Assembly (NCBI GenBank): GCA_030424865.1
Contig: JAUHVR010000017.1
Location: forward strand, 1 to 64,000
DNA length: 64,000 bases
DNA from: Alphaproteobacteria bacterium
Lineage (GTDB): Bacteria; Pseudomonadota; Alphaproteobacteria; Rhodobacterales; Rhodobacteraceae
Direction of reading: 5' to 3'
The translations under genes and the position numbers were made by a program. Numbering within the stretch: position 1 is the first letter of the stretch; the number at the start of each line of letters is the position of its first letter. Shown here piece after piece: positions 1 through 8,448 of this stretch. The notes beneath the pieces are model-generated. The model was not told the DNA's origin. It made no database searches and was given only the letters and a program-made list of their open reading frames with translations.

Positions 1-352
1 CGCCCATCGAGACGGCGAGGTGATAGGTCTGGCCATCATCGAGGATCAGGTCGGGCACCCGCAGATGGTGGGTCTTGGCGCCATCGGCGAGGGTGACGAC
101 CAGCGTGCCGTTCTCGACCCGCACGGTGAAATCCCCCTCGGCGCTGCCGCTGTTGTCCTTGGAAATCAGCGCCTGGTTGCCCCAGAGCGTGTCCATGCGG
201 AAGCTCAGCGATATCGTCGCATTCGGAAGCGACAGGCGGGCTGGATTTCCGATCTCCAGATAGCTGCCGTCTTCGCCGGTATAAGTTTGCGTGGTGTCGC
301 GATTCCAGACTCGATCTTGAAACAGGGTGTTCAATTCTGTCTGCGTGCCCAT
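1..352 (-). CDS. LamG-like (concanavalin A-like) domain protein, N-terminal part
   Basis: The reading frame opens with ATG at 352 and runs off the left edge of the window, giving the first 117 residues (MGTQTELNTLFQDRVW...). A good ribosome site (GGAAGG) lies about 6 nt before the ATG. Residues from about 30 on look like a LamG/concanavalin A-like jelly-roll: a stretch like ISLSFRMDTLWGNQALISKD, then GDFTVRVENGTLVVTLADGA and DDGQTYHLAVSMG, the typical pattern of beta strands ending in a conserved W/HLAVS motif. Such domains occur in large secreted or surface calcium-binding proteins of roseobacters. No signal peptide is visible, which would fit type I secretion, but the C-terminus is outside the window. 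The family call is from pattern recognition only. Confidence 0.6.
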   Translation of the reverse strand, partial: MGTQTELNTLFQDRVWNRDTTQTYTGEDGSYLEIGNPARLSLPNATISLSFRMDTLWGNQALISKDNSGSAEGDFTVRVENGTLVVTLADGAKTHHLRVPDLILDDGQTYHLAVSMG

Positions 353-836
353 CGGATATCCTTCCGTCCTGTTCACTCGGGGGTTGTATCAGGCAACTGT
401 GGAAAAATTTCGACCGCGCGCTTGCAAGATTCGCTGTCAAGCGGGTGGGCGGGATCTGGCTGAATATCCTATAGTGCTCTGATAATATTCTGTAAAAATG
501 AAAATCTGCGCAATTCGTATCGAATTTTGTTAGCGGAACCTTGCGCAGATTGCGGCAACCGTATGGCAAGGTTCAGCCGAGCTGTGTCGCCGCGCACGGG
601 AATTGTGTTATTCCTCATTGCGTGCAAATTCCGCGAAGCTCTTTGATTGTTGCGCTGCGTCGACGCTTCATGGCGCGGGCGCGTCAAAAAGGCGGCCAAA
701 GTCGGTCGGGGCCTACGAAATTTGTGTCTTGGAAACCACTGGGATGGTTTGGATCACAAGCCGACCAATGCTGCAGTTTCGTGGATATCAGATTGCCGTG
801 CAGGGCAGACTGCGGACCGGGGATGCCGCACCCCGA
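353..836. other. Gene-free stretch with nested inverted repeats
   Basis: I see no convincing gene in these 484 bases. The part from about 463 to 540 is more AT-rich than its surroundings. It carries an exact 11-bp inverted repeat (aatctgcgcaa at 503-513, ttgcgcagatt at 541-551) enclosing a second one (aattcg at 512-517, cgaatt at 521-526). The stretch lies between the 3' end of cobF and the 5' end of the LamG gene, so it should contain the promoter of the latter and the end of the cobF transcript. No terminator with a T-run was found. Confidence 0.5.
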
Positions 837-1571
837 TCAGTCTGTTGAGCGCAGCAGATAGGTGTCCATGATCCAGCCTTGTGTTTCGCGGGCTGCGGCG
901 CGGGTCTCGATGATCTTTTGGGTGACCTGCGACAGGGGGCCTTCGATCAGGATCTGCTCCGGCGCGCCCAGATAGGCCCCCCACCAGATGTGCAGACCCT
1001 TGGGGTCAAGCTGCTGAAAGCTGGCTTCGCCGTCCAGCATCACCACGAGGGTTTCGGACCCCTCTGGCCAGCCGTGGTCGCGCAGCTGTCGTCCCGTGGT
1101 GATCTTGATGGGCCCGTTCACGGTGTTGAGCGGGATGGCATGCGCCGCGGTCAGGGCCTGGATCGCGGTGATCCCGGGAACAACCCGCAGGCGCGGAACC
1201 GGGTCCAGGCGTCGGGCGATGCGCAACGTGCTGTCGTAAAGCGATGGATCTCCCCAGACCAGCAGGGCGACAGGGCCCTCGGCCCCTGCAAGGGCCGTGA
1301 CCCATCTGCGGGCGATCTCGTCGTGCCAGGCCTCGACGCGGGCGAGGTAGGGCAGGGCAGGGTCCCGCACCGGGTAGTCGAAGGTCACGATCCGGGCCTG
1401 CGTTCCGGTCGCCTGAATGATGCGATAGCGCAGCTCGGCCAGGTCATCCTTGCCCGCGCCCTTGTGTGGAACAAGGATCACGCGGGCATCTTGCAGGGCC
1501 TGACGGCCTTCGAGGGTCAGATGCGCTTCGCTGCCGGTGCCGATGCCCACCAGCCAGAGGTCCTGGATCAT
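837..1571 (-). CDS. cobF: Precorrin-6A synthase (deacetylating) CobF
   Basis: This SAM-dependent tetrapyrrole methylase methylates C-1 of precorrin-5 and releases the C-20 acetyl unit as acetate to give precorrin-6A in the aerobic cobalamin pathway. The 244-residue length and the sequence (IQDLWLVGIGTGSEAHLT at the N-terminus, WGDPSLYDSTLRI and VPGITAIQALTA in the middle) fit CobF. I start at the ATG at 1571, preceded by GGACAG. A TTG at 1586 in the same frame lies inside the T-run of a terminator and is unlikely. The gene is last in its transcription direction, behind the CbiM-like permease and a terminator. CobF is specific to the oxygen-dependent route. Confidence 0.93.
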   Translation of the reverse strand: MIQDLWLVGIGTGSEAHLTLEGRQALQDARVILVPHKGAGKDDLAELRYRIIQATGTQARIVTFDYPVRDPALPYLARVEAWHDEIARRWVTALAGAEGPVALLVWGDPSLYDSTLRIARRLDPVPRLRVVPGITAIQALTAAHAIPLNTVNGPIKITTGRQLRDHGWPEGSETLVVMLDGEASFQQLDPKGLHIWWGAYLGAPEQILIEGPLSQVTQKIIETRAAARETQGWIMDTYLLRSTD

Positions 1572-1584
1572 GTCGTCTGTCCGC

Positions 1585-1619
1585 AAAAAAGGCCCGAGCG
1601 TCGCTGTGACGCCCGGGCC
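1585..1619 (-). terminator. Rho-independent terminator between cbiM-like gene and cobF
   Basis: Read on the minus strand there is a perfect 12-bp stem (1608-1619 pairing with 1591-1602, ggcccgggcgtc/gacgctcgggcc) with a 5-nt loop, followed directly by six T (1585-1590). It ends the transcript of the CbiM-like gene 17 bases after its stop. The T-run lies just upstream of the cobF ribosome site, so cobF is made either by readthrough or from a start site inside this short space. Confidence 0.88.
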
Positions 1620-1636
1620 TGTCCTAACCTGTTGGC

Positions 1637-2314
1637 TCAGGCAGCGCTATAGAGACGCCGGGCAAAAAGCCTAGTTGTCTTTGCCCCGCGCAGCGATTTT
1701 GCGGCGGCCAGCACAGCCAGATCGGCAAGAGGTTCGATCAGCACGACCAGCATGTAGGCCGCGCCAAAGGTCCAGACCGACTGGAAGGTTTCAGCGGTGA
1801 CGCCCTGGCCGTAGAAGGCCCAGAAGGCGACCCAGGCCACCACGCCGCCCTGATACAAGCCTGAAAGCTTCAGCACGTGGGCGTAGTCCAGATCCACATA
1901 GGCCCGATCCCGCGGCAGAAGTCGCTCTGCCAGCGCCGAGATCGCAAAAAGCGGCAGCAGCAGGGTGGTCACGTTCACAAAGAACATCGGCAGATCACTG
2001 GGCGCAAAAAATGTGCCCTGCACCAGAAGCCCGAGCGCCAGGCCCGCGGCCGCAGGTGCCGCGCCCAAAAGCAGGAACAAGGTGGTGCCCAGGATGAAAT
2101 GCACCTCGGACACTCCGACAGGGAAATGCGGGAGCACTTCGAAAAAGACAAACGTGCCGACGGCGGCCATGGCGCTGCGCAGCACGAACGACAGTGGGCT
2201 GTTACGGCGCAGGTCGGTAAGGGCCAGTTTGGCCGTCCAGGCCGCCGCTCCGGTGGCTGTGGCATAAGCAAAGGCCATTTTGGCGCCGTCGACGATGCCG
2301 GGTTCGATGTGCAT
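1637..2314 (-). CDS. CbiM-like energy-coupling-factor cobalt transporter permease
   Basis: This is a 225-residue integral membrane protein with the N-terminus MHIEPGIVDGAKMAFAYATA, matching the conserved metal-binding N-terminus of CbiM-type cobalt permeases (M-H-I start, His-2 as ligand). At least six hydrophobic segments follow. The start at 2314 has AAGGG 6-7 nt upstream and gives the expected free MHI terminus; the frame is open further upstream but that part runs into the riboswitch. The gene follows a cobalamin riboswitch (2391-2537), so cobalt uptake would be shut off by B12. No CbiQ, CbiO or CbiN gene lies next to it. It may work alone, as proposed for the short alphaproteobacterial CbiM-like forms, or with distant partners. 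Confidence 0.8.
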   Translation of the reverse strand: MHIEPGIVDGAKMAFAYATATGAAAWTAKLALTDLRRNSPLSFVLRSAMAAVGTFVFFEVLPHFPVGVSEVHFILGTTLFLLLGAAPAAAGLALGLLVQGTFFAPSDLPMFFVNVTTLLLPLFAISALAERLLPRDRAYVDLDYAHVLKLSGLYQGGVVAWVAFWAFYGQGVTAETFQSVWTFGAAYMLVVLIEPLADLAVLAAAKSLRGAKTTRLFARRLYSAA

Positions 2315-2390
2315 TGGTGTGTCCCTTTTCGTTCTGTCGCCCCTCCGGCGACGCTGTGGTGCGGGCCAGGGCCCATTGGTCTTGGTGAAC

Positions 2391-2537
2391 GGCAGGTCTC
2401 CTGACTTGCGGGTCGGGGCGCTTGGGACCTTCCCGGCCCATGGCCAGTGGCATTTCCCTTGCGCTCGCCGCTTACAGTTGCGGGGGCAGTCCGGGCGTTT
2501 CACCCGGTTCCCTTTTCAGCCGCCAGAGCGGCACCGT
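2391..2537 (-). promoter_or_regulatory. Cobalamin riboswitch 1 (controls cbiM-like gene)
   Basis: On the minus strand the order is that of a complete AdoCbl aptamer: GGTGCC near 2537, GAAAAGGGAA, the CCGCAACTGTAAGCGG core, GCCACTGG, GGGAAGG, then the B12 box AAGTCAGGAGACCTGCC ending at 2391. It ends 76 nt before the CbiM-like start codon, leaving room for an expression platform. Its upstream edge is about 55 nt after the cobA stop codon, so a promoter must lie there or at the end of cobA. Confidence 0.96.
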
Positions 2538-2591
2538 TCATGAGAGGACTATCGGCGCGCCCTGACAGGACGCCAAGCGCCAGAGCGACAC

Positions 2592-3311
2592 TTAGGTGTC
2601 CGCCAGCGGCCCATAGAGAATTAGCGCCGGTTTGTTGCCGACATCGCGCGCCAGCTGCGCCGCAAGCACGTCGACGGTCGCGCGCTGGACCGTCTGGCCG
2701 GGGCCGCTGACATCCTCGGCCAGGATCGCGGGCGTTGTGCCCGGCAGTCCGTTGGCCTTGAGCAGGTCCAGGAACTGCGGGAAGGTGCGTTTGCCCATGA
2801 AAACCACCGTTGTGGCACCGGGATCGGCAAGCGCTGCAAGGTTCATGTCCTCGGGCAGGGCGCCCGTCACGTCATGCCCGGTGACAAACTGCACACGTCT
2901 GGCAGTAAGGCGCCGGGTCAACGGGATGCCCGCCGCCGCCGCAGCCGCGCAGGCCGAGGGGATGCCGGGGATGATCTCGTACGGAATGCCGGCCTCTTTC
3001 AGGGCGACCAGTTCCTCTTCCAGGCGCCCGAACATGCCGCCGTCACCGGATTTCAGACGGACCACGCGCTGGTCCAGCTTGGCGTAGTCCACCAGCAAAC
3101 GGCTGACATGGTGCTGCTTGGGCGAGGGGCGCCCGGCGCGTTTGCCGACGCCCACCAGGTCCGCGCCATTGCGGGCGTGTCCCAGGATCGGACCCGAGGA
3201 CAGATCGTCGAACAGCACCGCATCCGCGCGTTTCAGCCGGTCGACGGCCTTGAGGGTCAGAAGTTCGGGATCGCCGGGACCAGAGCCGACGAAGCTGACA
3301 AAACCGGTCAT
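2592..3311 (-). CDS. cobA: Uroporphyrinogen-III C-methyltransferase CobA
   Basis: It adds methyl groups from SAM at C-2 and C-7 of uroporphyrinogen III to give precorrin-2, the entry step to cobalamin. At 239 residues it is the stand-alone SUMT form without siroheme-synthase domains. The GSGPGDPELLTLKA start, DLSSGPIL, and PGIPSACAAAAAAGIPLTRR segment are typical. The usual LKGGDPFIFGRG loop is here LKSGDGGMFGRL, a variant that may mark the SUMT paralog of cobalamin clusters. The ATG at 3311 overlaps the cobB stop by 4 nt (ATGA), so it is translationally coupled as the last gene of the cobL-cobE-cobM-cobB-cobA run. Confidence 0.95.
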   Translation of the reverse strand: MTGFVSFVGSGPGDPELLTLKAVDRLKRADAVLFDDLSSGPILGHARNGADLVGVGKRAGRPSPKQHHVSRLLVDYAKLDQRVVRLKSGDGGMFGRLEEELVALKEAGIPYEIIPGIPSACAAAAAAGIPLTRRLTARRVQFVTGHDVTGALPEDMNLAALADPGATTVVFMGKRTFPQFLDLLKANGLPGTTPAILAEDVSGPGQTVQRATVDVLAAQLARDVGNKPALILYGPLADT

Positions 3312-4624
3312 TTGGTTTCCTCAGAAATCAGGTGAAAGAACGTTCCCGACACATGGCCCCGGTGCGACCCGGTCTCGGGGACCGGGTTTCCATCGGCGTC
3401 CGCGACCTGTGCAAGGGGCGCGTCGGGCTGATCCAGAATGGTCGAGTAGTGGAACTCGTGCCCGCGCAGCCGCGTGCCCGGGGCGAACCCGGGCAAGGGG
3501 GCCTCTAGCGCTGCCTGGCGGTAGCCCAGGTGGAACTTGCGCTTTTCATACGAGGTCACAAGCCCCAGAAGGCCCAGCATCTGGTGTCGCGTGCCCTGCT
3601 TGTCGATCAGGGCCTCTCCGAGGGCCATGTAGCCACCGCATTCGCCGTGGATGGGCCGGGTTTCCGCGTGTTTCAGCATGCCGGCCCGAAACGTGCTGGC
3701 CGCGGCCAATGTGCCCGCGTGCAATTCGGGATAGCCGCCGGGCAGCCAGACCAGGTCGGCATCGGGGGCAGGCGCTTGATCGGCCAGCGGCGAAAAGGGC
3801 AGAACCTCTGCACCGGCATCGCGCCAGCCCTGCAAGAGATGCGGATAGGTGAAAGAGAACGCCGCGTCCTGCGCCAGTGCGATCCGTTGTGCCGGGAGGC
3901 TGGGCAATGTGCCCGAACTCAGGTTTGCAGCATGGCCTTTGGCCGCGGCCTTGATCGCCTCAAGATCCACGTTGTCGCGCAGGAAGGTGGCATAGCCTGC
4001 GATGGCGGCCTCGAGGTCTGGATGCTCGACGGCCTGGATCAGGCCGAGGTGGCGTTCCGGCAAGGTCAGGTCGCCGCGCCGTGGCAGCGATCCCAGCACG
4101 GGGATGCCCGCGCGCTCCATGCCCAGGCGGGTCAGACGCTCGTGCCGGGGGCTGGCGACGCGGTTCAGGATGACACCGGCAAAGGGAAGATCGGGGTCAT
4201 AGGCGCGGAACCCCAGCGCCGTTGCAGCCGCCGATTGCGCCTGGCCGCCCACATCGACCACCAGAACCACAGGCAGGCCCAGCCATTTCGCAGTCTCGGC
4301 ACTGCTGCCAAACCCGGTGCGTCCTTGCGTGGCGACACCGTCATAAAGCCCCATCGAGCCTTCGGCGACCACGATGTCCGCGCCGCCCGCCTGTCGCGTG
4401 ACCGCGCTCAGCAACCTTTGGTCCATCGCCCAGGTGTCCAGGTTGAACGAGGCGCGACCACAGGCCGCCCGGTGAAAGGCGGGGTCGATGTAATCGGGGC
4501 CGGACTTGAAAGGCTGCACGGTCAGCCCATCCTCTTTCAGGGCCCGCAAGAGGCCCAGCATCACCGTGGTCTTGCCCGTCCCCGAGGACGGGGCCGAGAT
4601 CATCAGGCCAGGCAGATCAGTCAT
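3308..4624 (-). CDS. cobB: Hydrogenobyrinic acid a,c-diamide synthase CobB
   Basis: CobB uses glutamine and ATP to amidate the a and c side chains of hydrogenobyrinic acid. The 438-residue protein has an N-terminal P-loop-like nucleotide site ([20 protein letters not shown], about residues 8-27), the [10 protein letters not shown] motif that follows it in CobB/CbiA/CobQ enzymes, and a C-terminal class I glutamine amidotransferase domain with the nucleophile Cys in [11 protein letters not shown]. The ATG at 4624 is chosen because it has GGAGGG spaced 6 nt and gives the usual short N-terminus. It overlaps the end of cobM by 8 nt. Confidence 0.95.
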   Translation of the reverse strand: MTDLPGLMISAPSSGTGKTTVMLGLLRALKEDGLTVQPFKSGPDYIDPAFHRAACGRASFNLDTWAMDQRLLSAVTRQAGGADIVVAEGSMGLYDGVATQGRTGFGSSAETAKWLGLPVVLVVDVGGQAQSAAATALGFRAYDPDLPFAGVILNRVASPRHERLTRLGMERAGIPVLGSLPRRGDLTLPERHLGLIQAVEHPDLEAAIAGYATFLRDNVDLEAIKAAAKGHAANLSSGTLPSLPAQRIALAQDAAFSFTYPHLLQGWRDAGAEVLPFSPLADQAPAPDADLVWLPGGYPELHAGTLAAASTFRAGMLKHAETRPIHGECGGYMALGEALIDKQGTRHQMLGLLGLVTSYEKRKFHLGYRQAALEAPLPGFAPGTRLRGHEFHYSTILDQPDAPLAQVADADGNPVPETGSHRGHVSGTFFHLISEETK

Positions 4625-5411
4625 CTCCTTCCCTCCATTCCGACCAGGGGCTTTCCGCGCTTTGCGGGCGATAGCGCCGGTCATAGTCGGCTGCGTAGAG
4701 ACAGCTTTCGGCAAAGCCTTCGCCTGCCAGAGCAGGGCCCACGAGGATCAGCGCGGTCCGGGTGATGCCTTCGCCCAGCTTGCTTGCGATATCGGCAAGG
4801 GTGCCGCGAATGATCTGCTCGTCCGGCCAGCTGGCGCGATAGACCACGGCAACGGGGCAGTCAGCGCCATAGGCCGGGGTCAGGTCGGCGACGACCCTGT
4901 CGATGTTCTGGATCGACAGGTGGATAGCCAAAGTCGCGCCGGTGGCCGCGAAGTTTGTCAGGCTCTCACCTTCGGGCATTGACGAGGCGCGGCCCGGCGT
5001 GCGGGTCAGCACCACCGATTGCGCCAGTCCCGGCAGGGTCAGCTCGGCCCCCAGCGAGGCGGCGGCAGCGGCAAAGCTTGGCACGCCCGGGGTGACGCTG
5101 ACCGGGATGCCCTCGGCCCGCAGGCGGCGCAGTTGTTCGCCCATGGCCGACCAGACCGACAGGTCGCCCGAGTGCAGGCGGGCCACGTCCTGACCGGCGG
5201 CATGTGCGGCCTTGATCTCGGCCATGATCGCATCGAGGTCCATGGGCGCGGTGTTGATGATCTTGGCGCCGGGTGGACAATGACTCAGGATGGCCTTGGG
5301 CACCAGCGAACCGGCGTAAAGGCAGACCGGGCAAGCCGCGATGATGTCTCGGCCCCGCAGGGTCAGCAGGTCGGGCGCGCCGGGGCCTGCGCCGATGAAG
5401 TGAACGGTCAT
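4617..5411 (-). CDS. cobM: Precorrin-4 C11-methyltransferase CobM
   Basis: It methylates C-11 of precorrin-4 to give precorrin-5 with SAM. The 264-residue protein begins [21 protein letters not shown] (SAM-binding GxGxG-like loop) and has the CobM/CbiF hallmarks [29 protein letters not shown] and [19 protein letters not shown]. The start overlaps the cobE stop by 4 nt. It lies in the tightly coupled cobL-cobE-cobM-cobB-cobA unit. Confidence 0.96.
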   Translation of the reverse strand: MTVHFIGAGPGAPDLLTLRGRDIIAACPVCLYAGSLVPKAILSHCPPGAKIINTAPMDLDAIMAEIKAAHAAGQDVARLHSGDLSVWSAMGEQLRRLRAEGIPVSVTPGVPSFAAAAASLGAELTLPGLAQSVVLTRTPGRASSMPEGESLTNFAATGATLAIHLSIQNIDRVVADLTPAYGADCPVAVVYRASWPDEQIIRGTLADIASKLGEGITRTALILVGPALAGEGFAESCLYAADYDRRYRPQSAESPWSEWREGDD

Positions 5412-5770
5412 TGGGGGTCTCCTGTGGCCAGCGCGCAGGTCGCCATGCCGTCGGTGGAAATCTTGCGGGGGCCCAATAGCCGCGCGCCGGGACCGGCGGC
5501 GGCCAGCGCCGAGGCCTCGGCGACGGATCCTGTGCCAAAGGCCCTTTGCGCGGCCTCGGACTGCGTTTGTGGTGCCTGTTGCGTCAGAGAACCTTGGTCG
5601 ATGGACCGGATCGGCACAGACAATTCGGCCGCCAGTTCACCAAGCACAGGCGCCTGTGCCTTGGGTGTGACAGAGGCCACCAGATCGACCTGTTGTCCCC
5701 ACTGCGCCAGCGCGTCATGCAGGCTGGCAAGCGTTGCGGCCTGCCGAAATCCAAAGCCGGCGACGATCAT
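5408..5770 (-). CDS. cobE: Cobalamin biosynthesis protein CobE
   Basis: This 120-residue protein starts [21 protein letters not shown] and matches CobE, the stand-alone counterpart of the C-terminal domain of CbiG (GFxxxA start, a central [15 protein letters not shown] and SIDQGSL, then [22 protein letters not shown]). In the aerobic pathway CobE is needed in vivo, but its exact role is not settled, binding of a corrin intermediate having been suggested. Start and stop each overlap the neighbours by 4 nt (cobL upstream, cobM downstream), which fixes the ATG at 5770. Confidence 0.9.
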   Translation of the reverse strand: MIVAGFGFRQAATLASLHDALAQWGQQVDLVASVTPKAQAPVLGELAAELSVPIRSIDQGSLTQQAPQTQSEAAQRAFGTGSVAEASALAAAGPGARLLGPRKISTDGMATCALATGDPQ

Positions 5771-6969
5771 AGCGTGACGCTCCATTGCACAATCGGATAG
5801 GCGGCCTTCCAGCCGCGTTTGGGTCCCAGCGGCGCGGCATGGGCGATCTCGATGCGCATCAATTCGCCGCCGTGCTGGGCCTGTGCAAGGGCCAGCAGCG
5901 CCTCGGTTTCCAGCGTGACGGCATTGGCCACCAACCGGGTGCCCTTGGGCAGGTTGGTGGCCAGCCAGTCCAGCAAGTCGGACCCCAATCCGCCGCCGAC
6001 AAAGACCACATCCGGTTTGGGCTGCCCGTCCAGCGCATCGGGTGCTGGGCCTGTGACAACGGTCAAACGGTCCACGCCCAGGGTCTCTGCATTCTTGCGA
6101 ACACGATCGGCCCGGTCGGCGCGGGGCTCGACGGATGTGGCGCGCAGCGTCGGATGGGCAAGCAGCCATTCGATGGCAATCGAGCCTGACCCGCCGCCGA
6201 TGTCCCAAAGGTGCTCGAACGGACGCGGCGCAAGTGCCGACAGGGTCAGTGCCCGAACAGGCGGCTTGGTGATCTGCCCGTCGTTTTCAAACCAGTCGTT
6301 GGACCGGCCCGAGGTCAGGGGCAGGGCGTCCCCCATCCCCTGAACCGCAATTGCGGCGCACACCGGATGCGAAAACTCGGTGTCCCCGGACAGGGCCTGC
6401 GCAGTCGTGTGCGTGATGCGCTCACGAGGACCGCCAAGCGCCTCGAGAACAGTCAAGGCGCTGTCGCCAAACCCGGTTTCACGCAGATAGGCCGCCAGAG
6501 CCTGCACCGCTGCGCCATCGCGCAGCAGAACGATCAAGCGCTGCCCCTCGGCCAGGACCGGGCGTAACCGCGTCAGCGGCGCGGCGTGCAGCCCGAAACA
6601 GCCAGTGTCCTGCAGAGCCCAGCCCATGTGGTTGGCGGCATAGGCAAAGGTGGACACGCCGGGCAGGGCACGCCATTCGGAGGGATCGAGGGTTCGGGCG
6701 ATGCTGCTGCCCGCGCCGAACCAGAAAGGATCGCCCGAGGCCAGCACCACCACGCGCCGACCGCGAAAGCCGCGCAGAACGTCCAGACCGTCGACAAAGG
6801 GCACGGGCCATTCCACGCGATCTGCCGTCAAATCCGGCAAAAGCGACAAATGGCGCTGGGGGGCCATGATGATTTCGGCCGCTTCCAGCGCGGCAAGGCT
6901 TGCAGCGGATAGCCCTGCCGGGCCATCTTCGCCGAACCCGACGATTGTGAGCCACGGAGCCTCAGACAT
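5767..6969 (-). CDS. cobL: Precorrin-6Y C5,15-methyltransferase (decarboxylating) CobL
   Basis: CobL methylates C-5 and C-15 of precorrin-6B and removes the acetate carboxyl at C-12 to give precorrin-8X. The 400-residue protein is the usual fusion: an N-terminal CbiE-like methylase (WLTIVGFGEDGPAGLSAASL, LASGDPFWFGAGSSIAR, PGVSTFAYAANHMGWAL) and a C-terminal CbiT-like Rossmann methylase (LWDIGGGSGSIAIEWLL, about residues 245-262; VFVGGGLGSDLLDWL). I start at the ATG at 6969, where homology begins. This codon shares bases 6968-6969 with the start codon of the divergent cobK. Confidence 0.95.
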   Translation of the reverse strand: MSEAPWLTIVGFGEDGPAGLSAASLAALEAAEIIMAPQRHLSLLPDLTADRVEWPVPFVDGLDVLRGFRGRRVVVLASGDPFWFGAGSSIARTLDPSEWRALPGVSTFAYAANHMGWALQDTGCFGLHAAPLTRLRPVLAEGQRLIVLLRDGAAVQALAAYLRETGFGDSALTVLEALGGPRERITHTTAQALSGDTEFSHPVCAAIAVQGMGDALPLTSGRSNDWFENDGQITKPPVRALTLSALAPRPFEHLWDIGGGSGSIAIEWLLAHPTLRATSVEPRADRADRVRKNAETLGVDRLTVVTGPAPDALDGQPKPDVVFVGGGLGSDLLDWLATNLPKGTRLVANAVTLETEALLALAQAQHGGELMRIEIAHAAPLGPKRGWKAAYPIVQWSVTL

Positions 6970-7723
6970 GGAACCCAACCTGCTGGTGCTGGGGGGCACC
7001 ACCGAAGCAACGGCCATGTGCCGCGAGCTTGCGCCCCTGGGTGTCAATGCCACGGTGTCCCTTGCGGGCCGCGTTGCAAACCCCAGGGCGCTGGACCTGC
7101 CGGTGCGCATTGGCGGGTTCGGGGGCGTCGACGGGCTGATCACCTATCTGCGCGATCACAGGGTGACCCATGTGATTGACGCGACGCATCCCTTTGCGTC
7201 GCAGATGAGCAGGCACGCGATCGACGCCTGTGGCGCGGTTGGCGTGCCTCTGGTCGCGCTGACCCGCGCGCCCTGGAAAGAGCAGCCCGGCGATCGTTGG
7301 ATCCATGTGCATGACATGCAGGCCGCGGTGGACCGGTTGTCCGGCGCTCCGATGCGGGTGTTCCTGGCGGTCGGACGCACGCAGATGGACGCCTTTGCTG
7401 CGCAGCCCCAGCACCACTACGTCATACGCCTGGTTGATCCGCCCGCGACGGATTTGCCCTTTCCGAACCACGAAGTCATCGTGGACCGCGGTCCCTTCGA
7501 CGAGGTTTCGGATCGGCGGCTGCTCAGGACCCACCTGATCGACCTTGTTGTCTCCAAGAACTCGGGCGGCACGGGGGCCGTGGCCAAGATCGACGCCGCG
7601 CGCCAGCTTGGCTTGCGCGTGCTGATGGTCGACCGTCCGCAGGTGCCCAAACGCGCCGAGGTGCATGGACCGCGCGCGGTATTGGTCTGGCTGTCCCGTC
7701 ACGGGGCAGACCTTGGCGTGTAG
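6968..7723 (+). CDS. cobK: Precorrin-6A reductase CobK
   Basis: CobK reduces the corrin ring of precorrin-6A with NADPH to precorrin-6B. The 251-residue protein begins MEPNLLVLGGTTEATAMCRE, the glycine-rich NADPH loop of the family, and has VIDATHPFASQMSRHA and VVSKNSGGTGAVAKIDAARQLG, all diagnostic. The ATG at 6968 has GGAG 8 nt upstream. It is the only plus-strand gene inside the minus-strand run: its start codon overlaps that of cobL, and its last 25 bases overlap the 3' end of cobJ. It must have its own promoter, inside the 5' end of cobL. Confidence 0.95.
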   Translation: MEPNLLVLGGTTEATAMCRELAPLGVNATVSLAGRVANPRALDLPVRIGGFGGVDGLITYLRDHRVTHVIDATHPFASQMSRHAIDACGAVGVPLVALTRAPWKEQPGDRWIHVHDMQAAVDRLSGAPMRVFLAVGRTQMDAFAAQPQHHYVIRLVDPPATDLPFPNHEVIVDRGPFDEVSDRRLLRTHLIDLVVSKNSGGTGAVAKIDAARQLGLRVLMVDRPQVPKRAEVHGPRAVLVWLSRHGADLGV

Positions 7724-8448
7724 ACAATCGGTGCGCCGTCCCGCTCGATGATCCGGGTGGTTGAAGAGCCGACCAGCACCATGGTGCGCATGTCGGCCAT
7801 CTCGGGGGTGCAATCGGGCAGGGGGACAACCCGGATCTCTTCCTGAGGCGTCGACACGGCGCGGGCAAAGATCACCGGGCGGCTGTCGCCGCAGGCCTCG
7901 TTCAGGATTTCAAGCGTGCGGACAAAGCCCTCTGGCCGCGACTTGGAGCGCGGGTTGTAGAAGGCCATGGCAAAGTCTGCCTCTGCAGCCAGCCGCAGGC
8001 GCTTTTCGATCAGCGCCCAGGGTTTGAGGTTGTCACTCAGGTTGATGGCGCAAAAATCATGCCCCAGCGGCGCGCCCGCCCGGGCAGCGGCGGCCAGCAT
8101 GGCGGTGATGCCCGGCAAAACCTCGATCTGCAGGTTCCGCCAGTCCACGGGCCCGGCCTCGACGGCCTCGAACACCGCGGCGGCCATGGCAAAGACGCCG
8201 GGATCACCGGACGAGACCACGACAACCCGCCGTCCCTCGGCGGCCATCTCAAGCGCGTGGCGCGAGCGGTCGATCTCGACCCGGTTGTCGCTGGGATGAA
8301 GTGTCAGGCCGGGCCGTTCCGCCACGCGGGCGACATAAGGGATGTAGCCGACCACGTCGGTCGCGTCTGCCAACGCCACCTGAACCTCTGGCGTGACCAG
8401 ATCGTCAGCGCCGGGTCCAAGTCCCGCGATCTTGACCCATCCGCTCAT
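7699..8448 (-). CDS. cobJ: Precorrin-3B C17-methyltransferase CobJ
   Basis: CobJ contracts the ring of precorrin-3B and methylates C-17 to give precorrin-4. The 249-residue length is that of the single-domain enzyme. Diagnostic segments are KIAGLGPGADDLVTPEVQ, DVVGYIPYVARV, VVSSGDPGVFAMAAAVFE, VLPGITAMLAAAARAGAPLG and FYNPRSKSRP. The ATG at 8448 overlaps the cobI stop by 4 nt. Its 3' end overlaps that of the convergent cobK by 25 bp. Confidence 0.96.
   Translation of the reverse strand: MSGWVKIAGLGPGADDLVTPEVQVALADATDVVGYIPYVARVAERPGLTLHPSDNRVEIDRSRHALEMAAEGRRVVVVSSGDPGVFAMAAAVFEAVEAGPVDWRNLQIEVLPGITAMLAAAARAGAPLGHDFCAINLSDNLKPWALIEKRLRLAAEADFAMAFYNPRSKSRPEGFVRTLEILNEACGDSRPVIFARAVSTPQEEIRVVPLPDCTPEMADMRTMVLVGSSTTRIIERDGAPIVYTPRSAP

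Noticed and set aside
1572-1586. TTG start for cobF at 1586
   Set aside because: It lies in the T-run of a terminator and has no ribosome site; the ATG at 1571 fits better.
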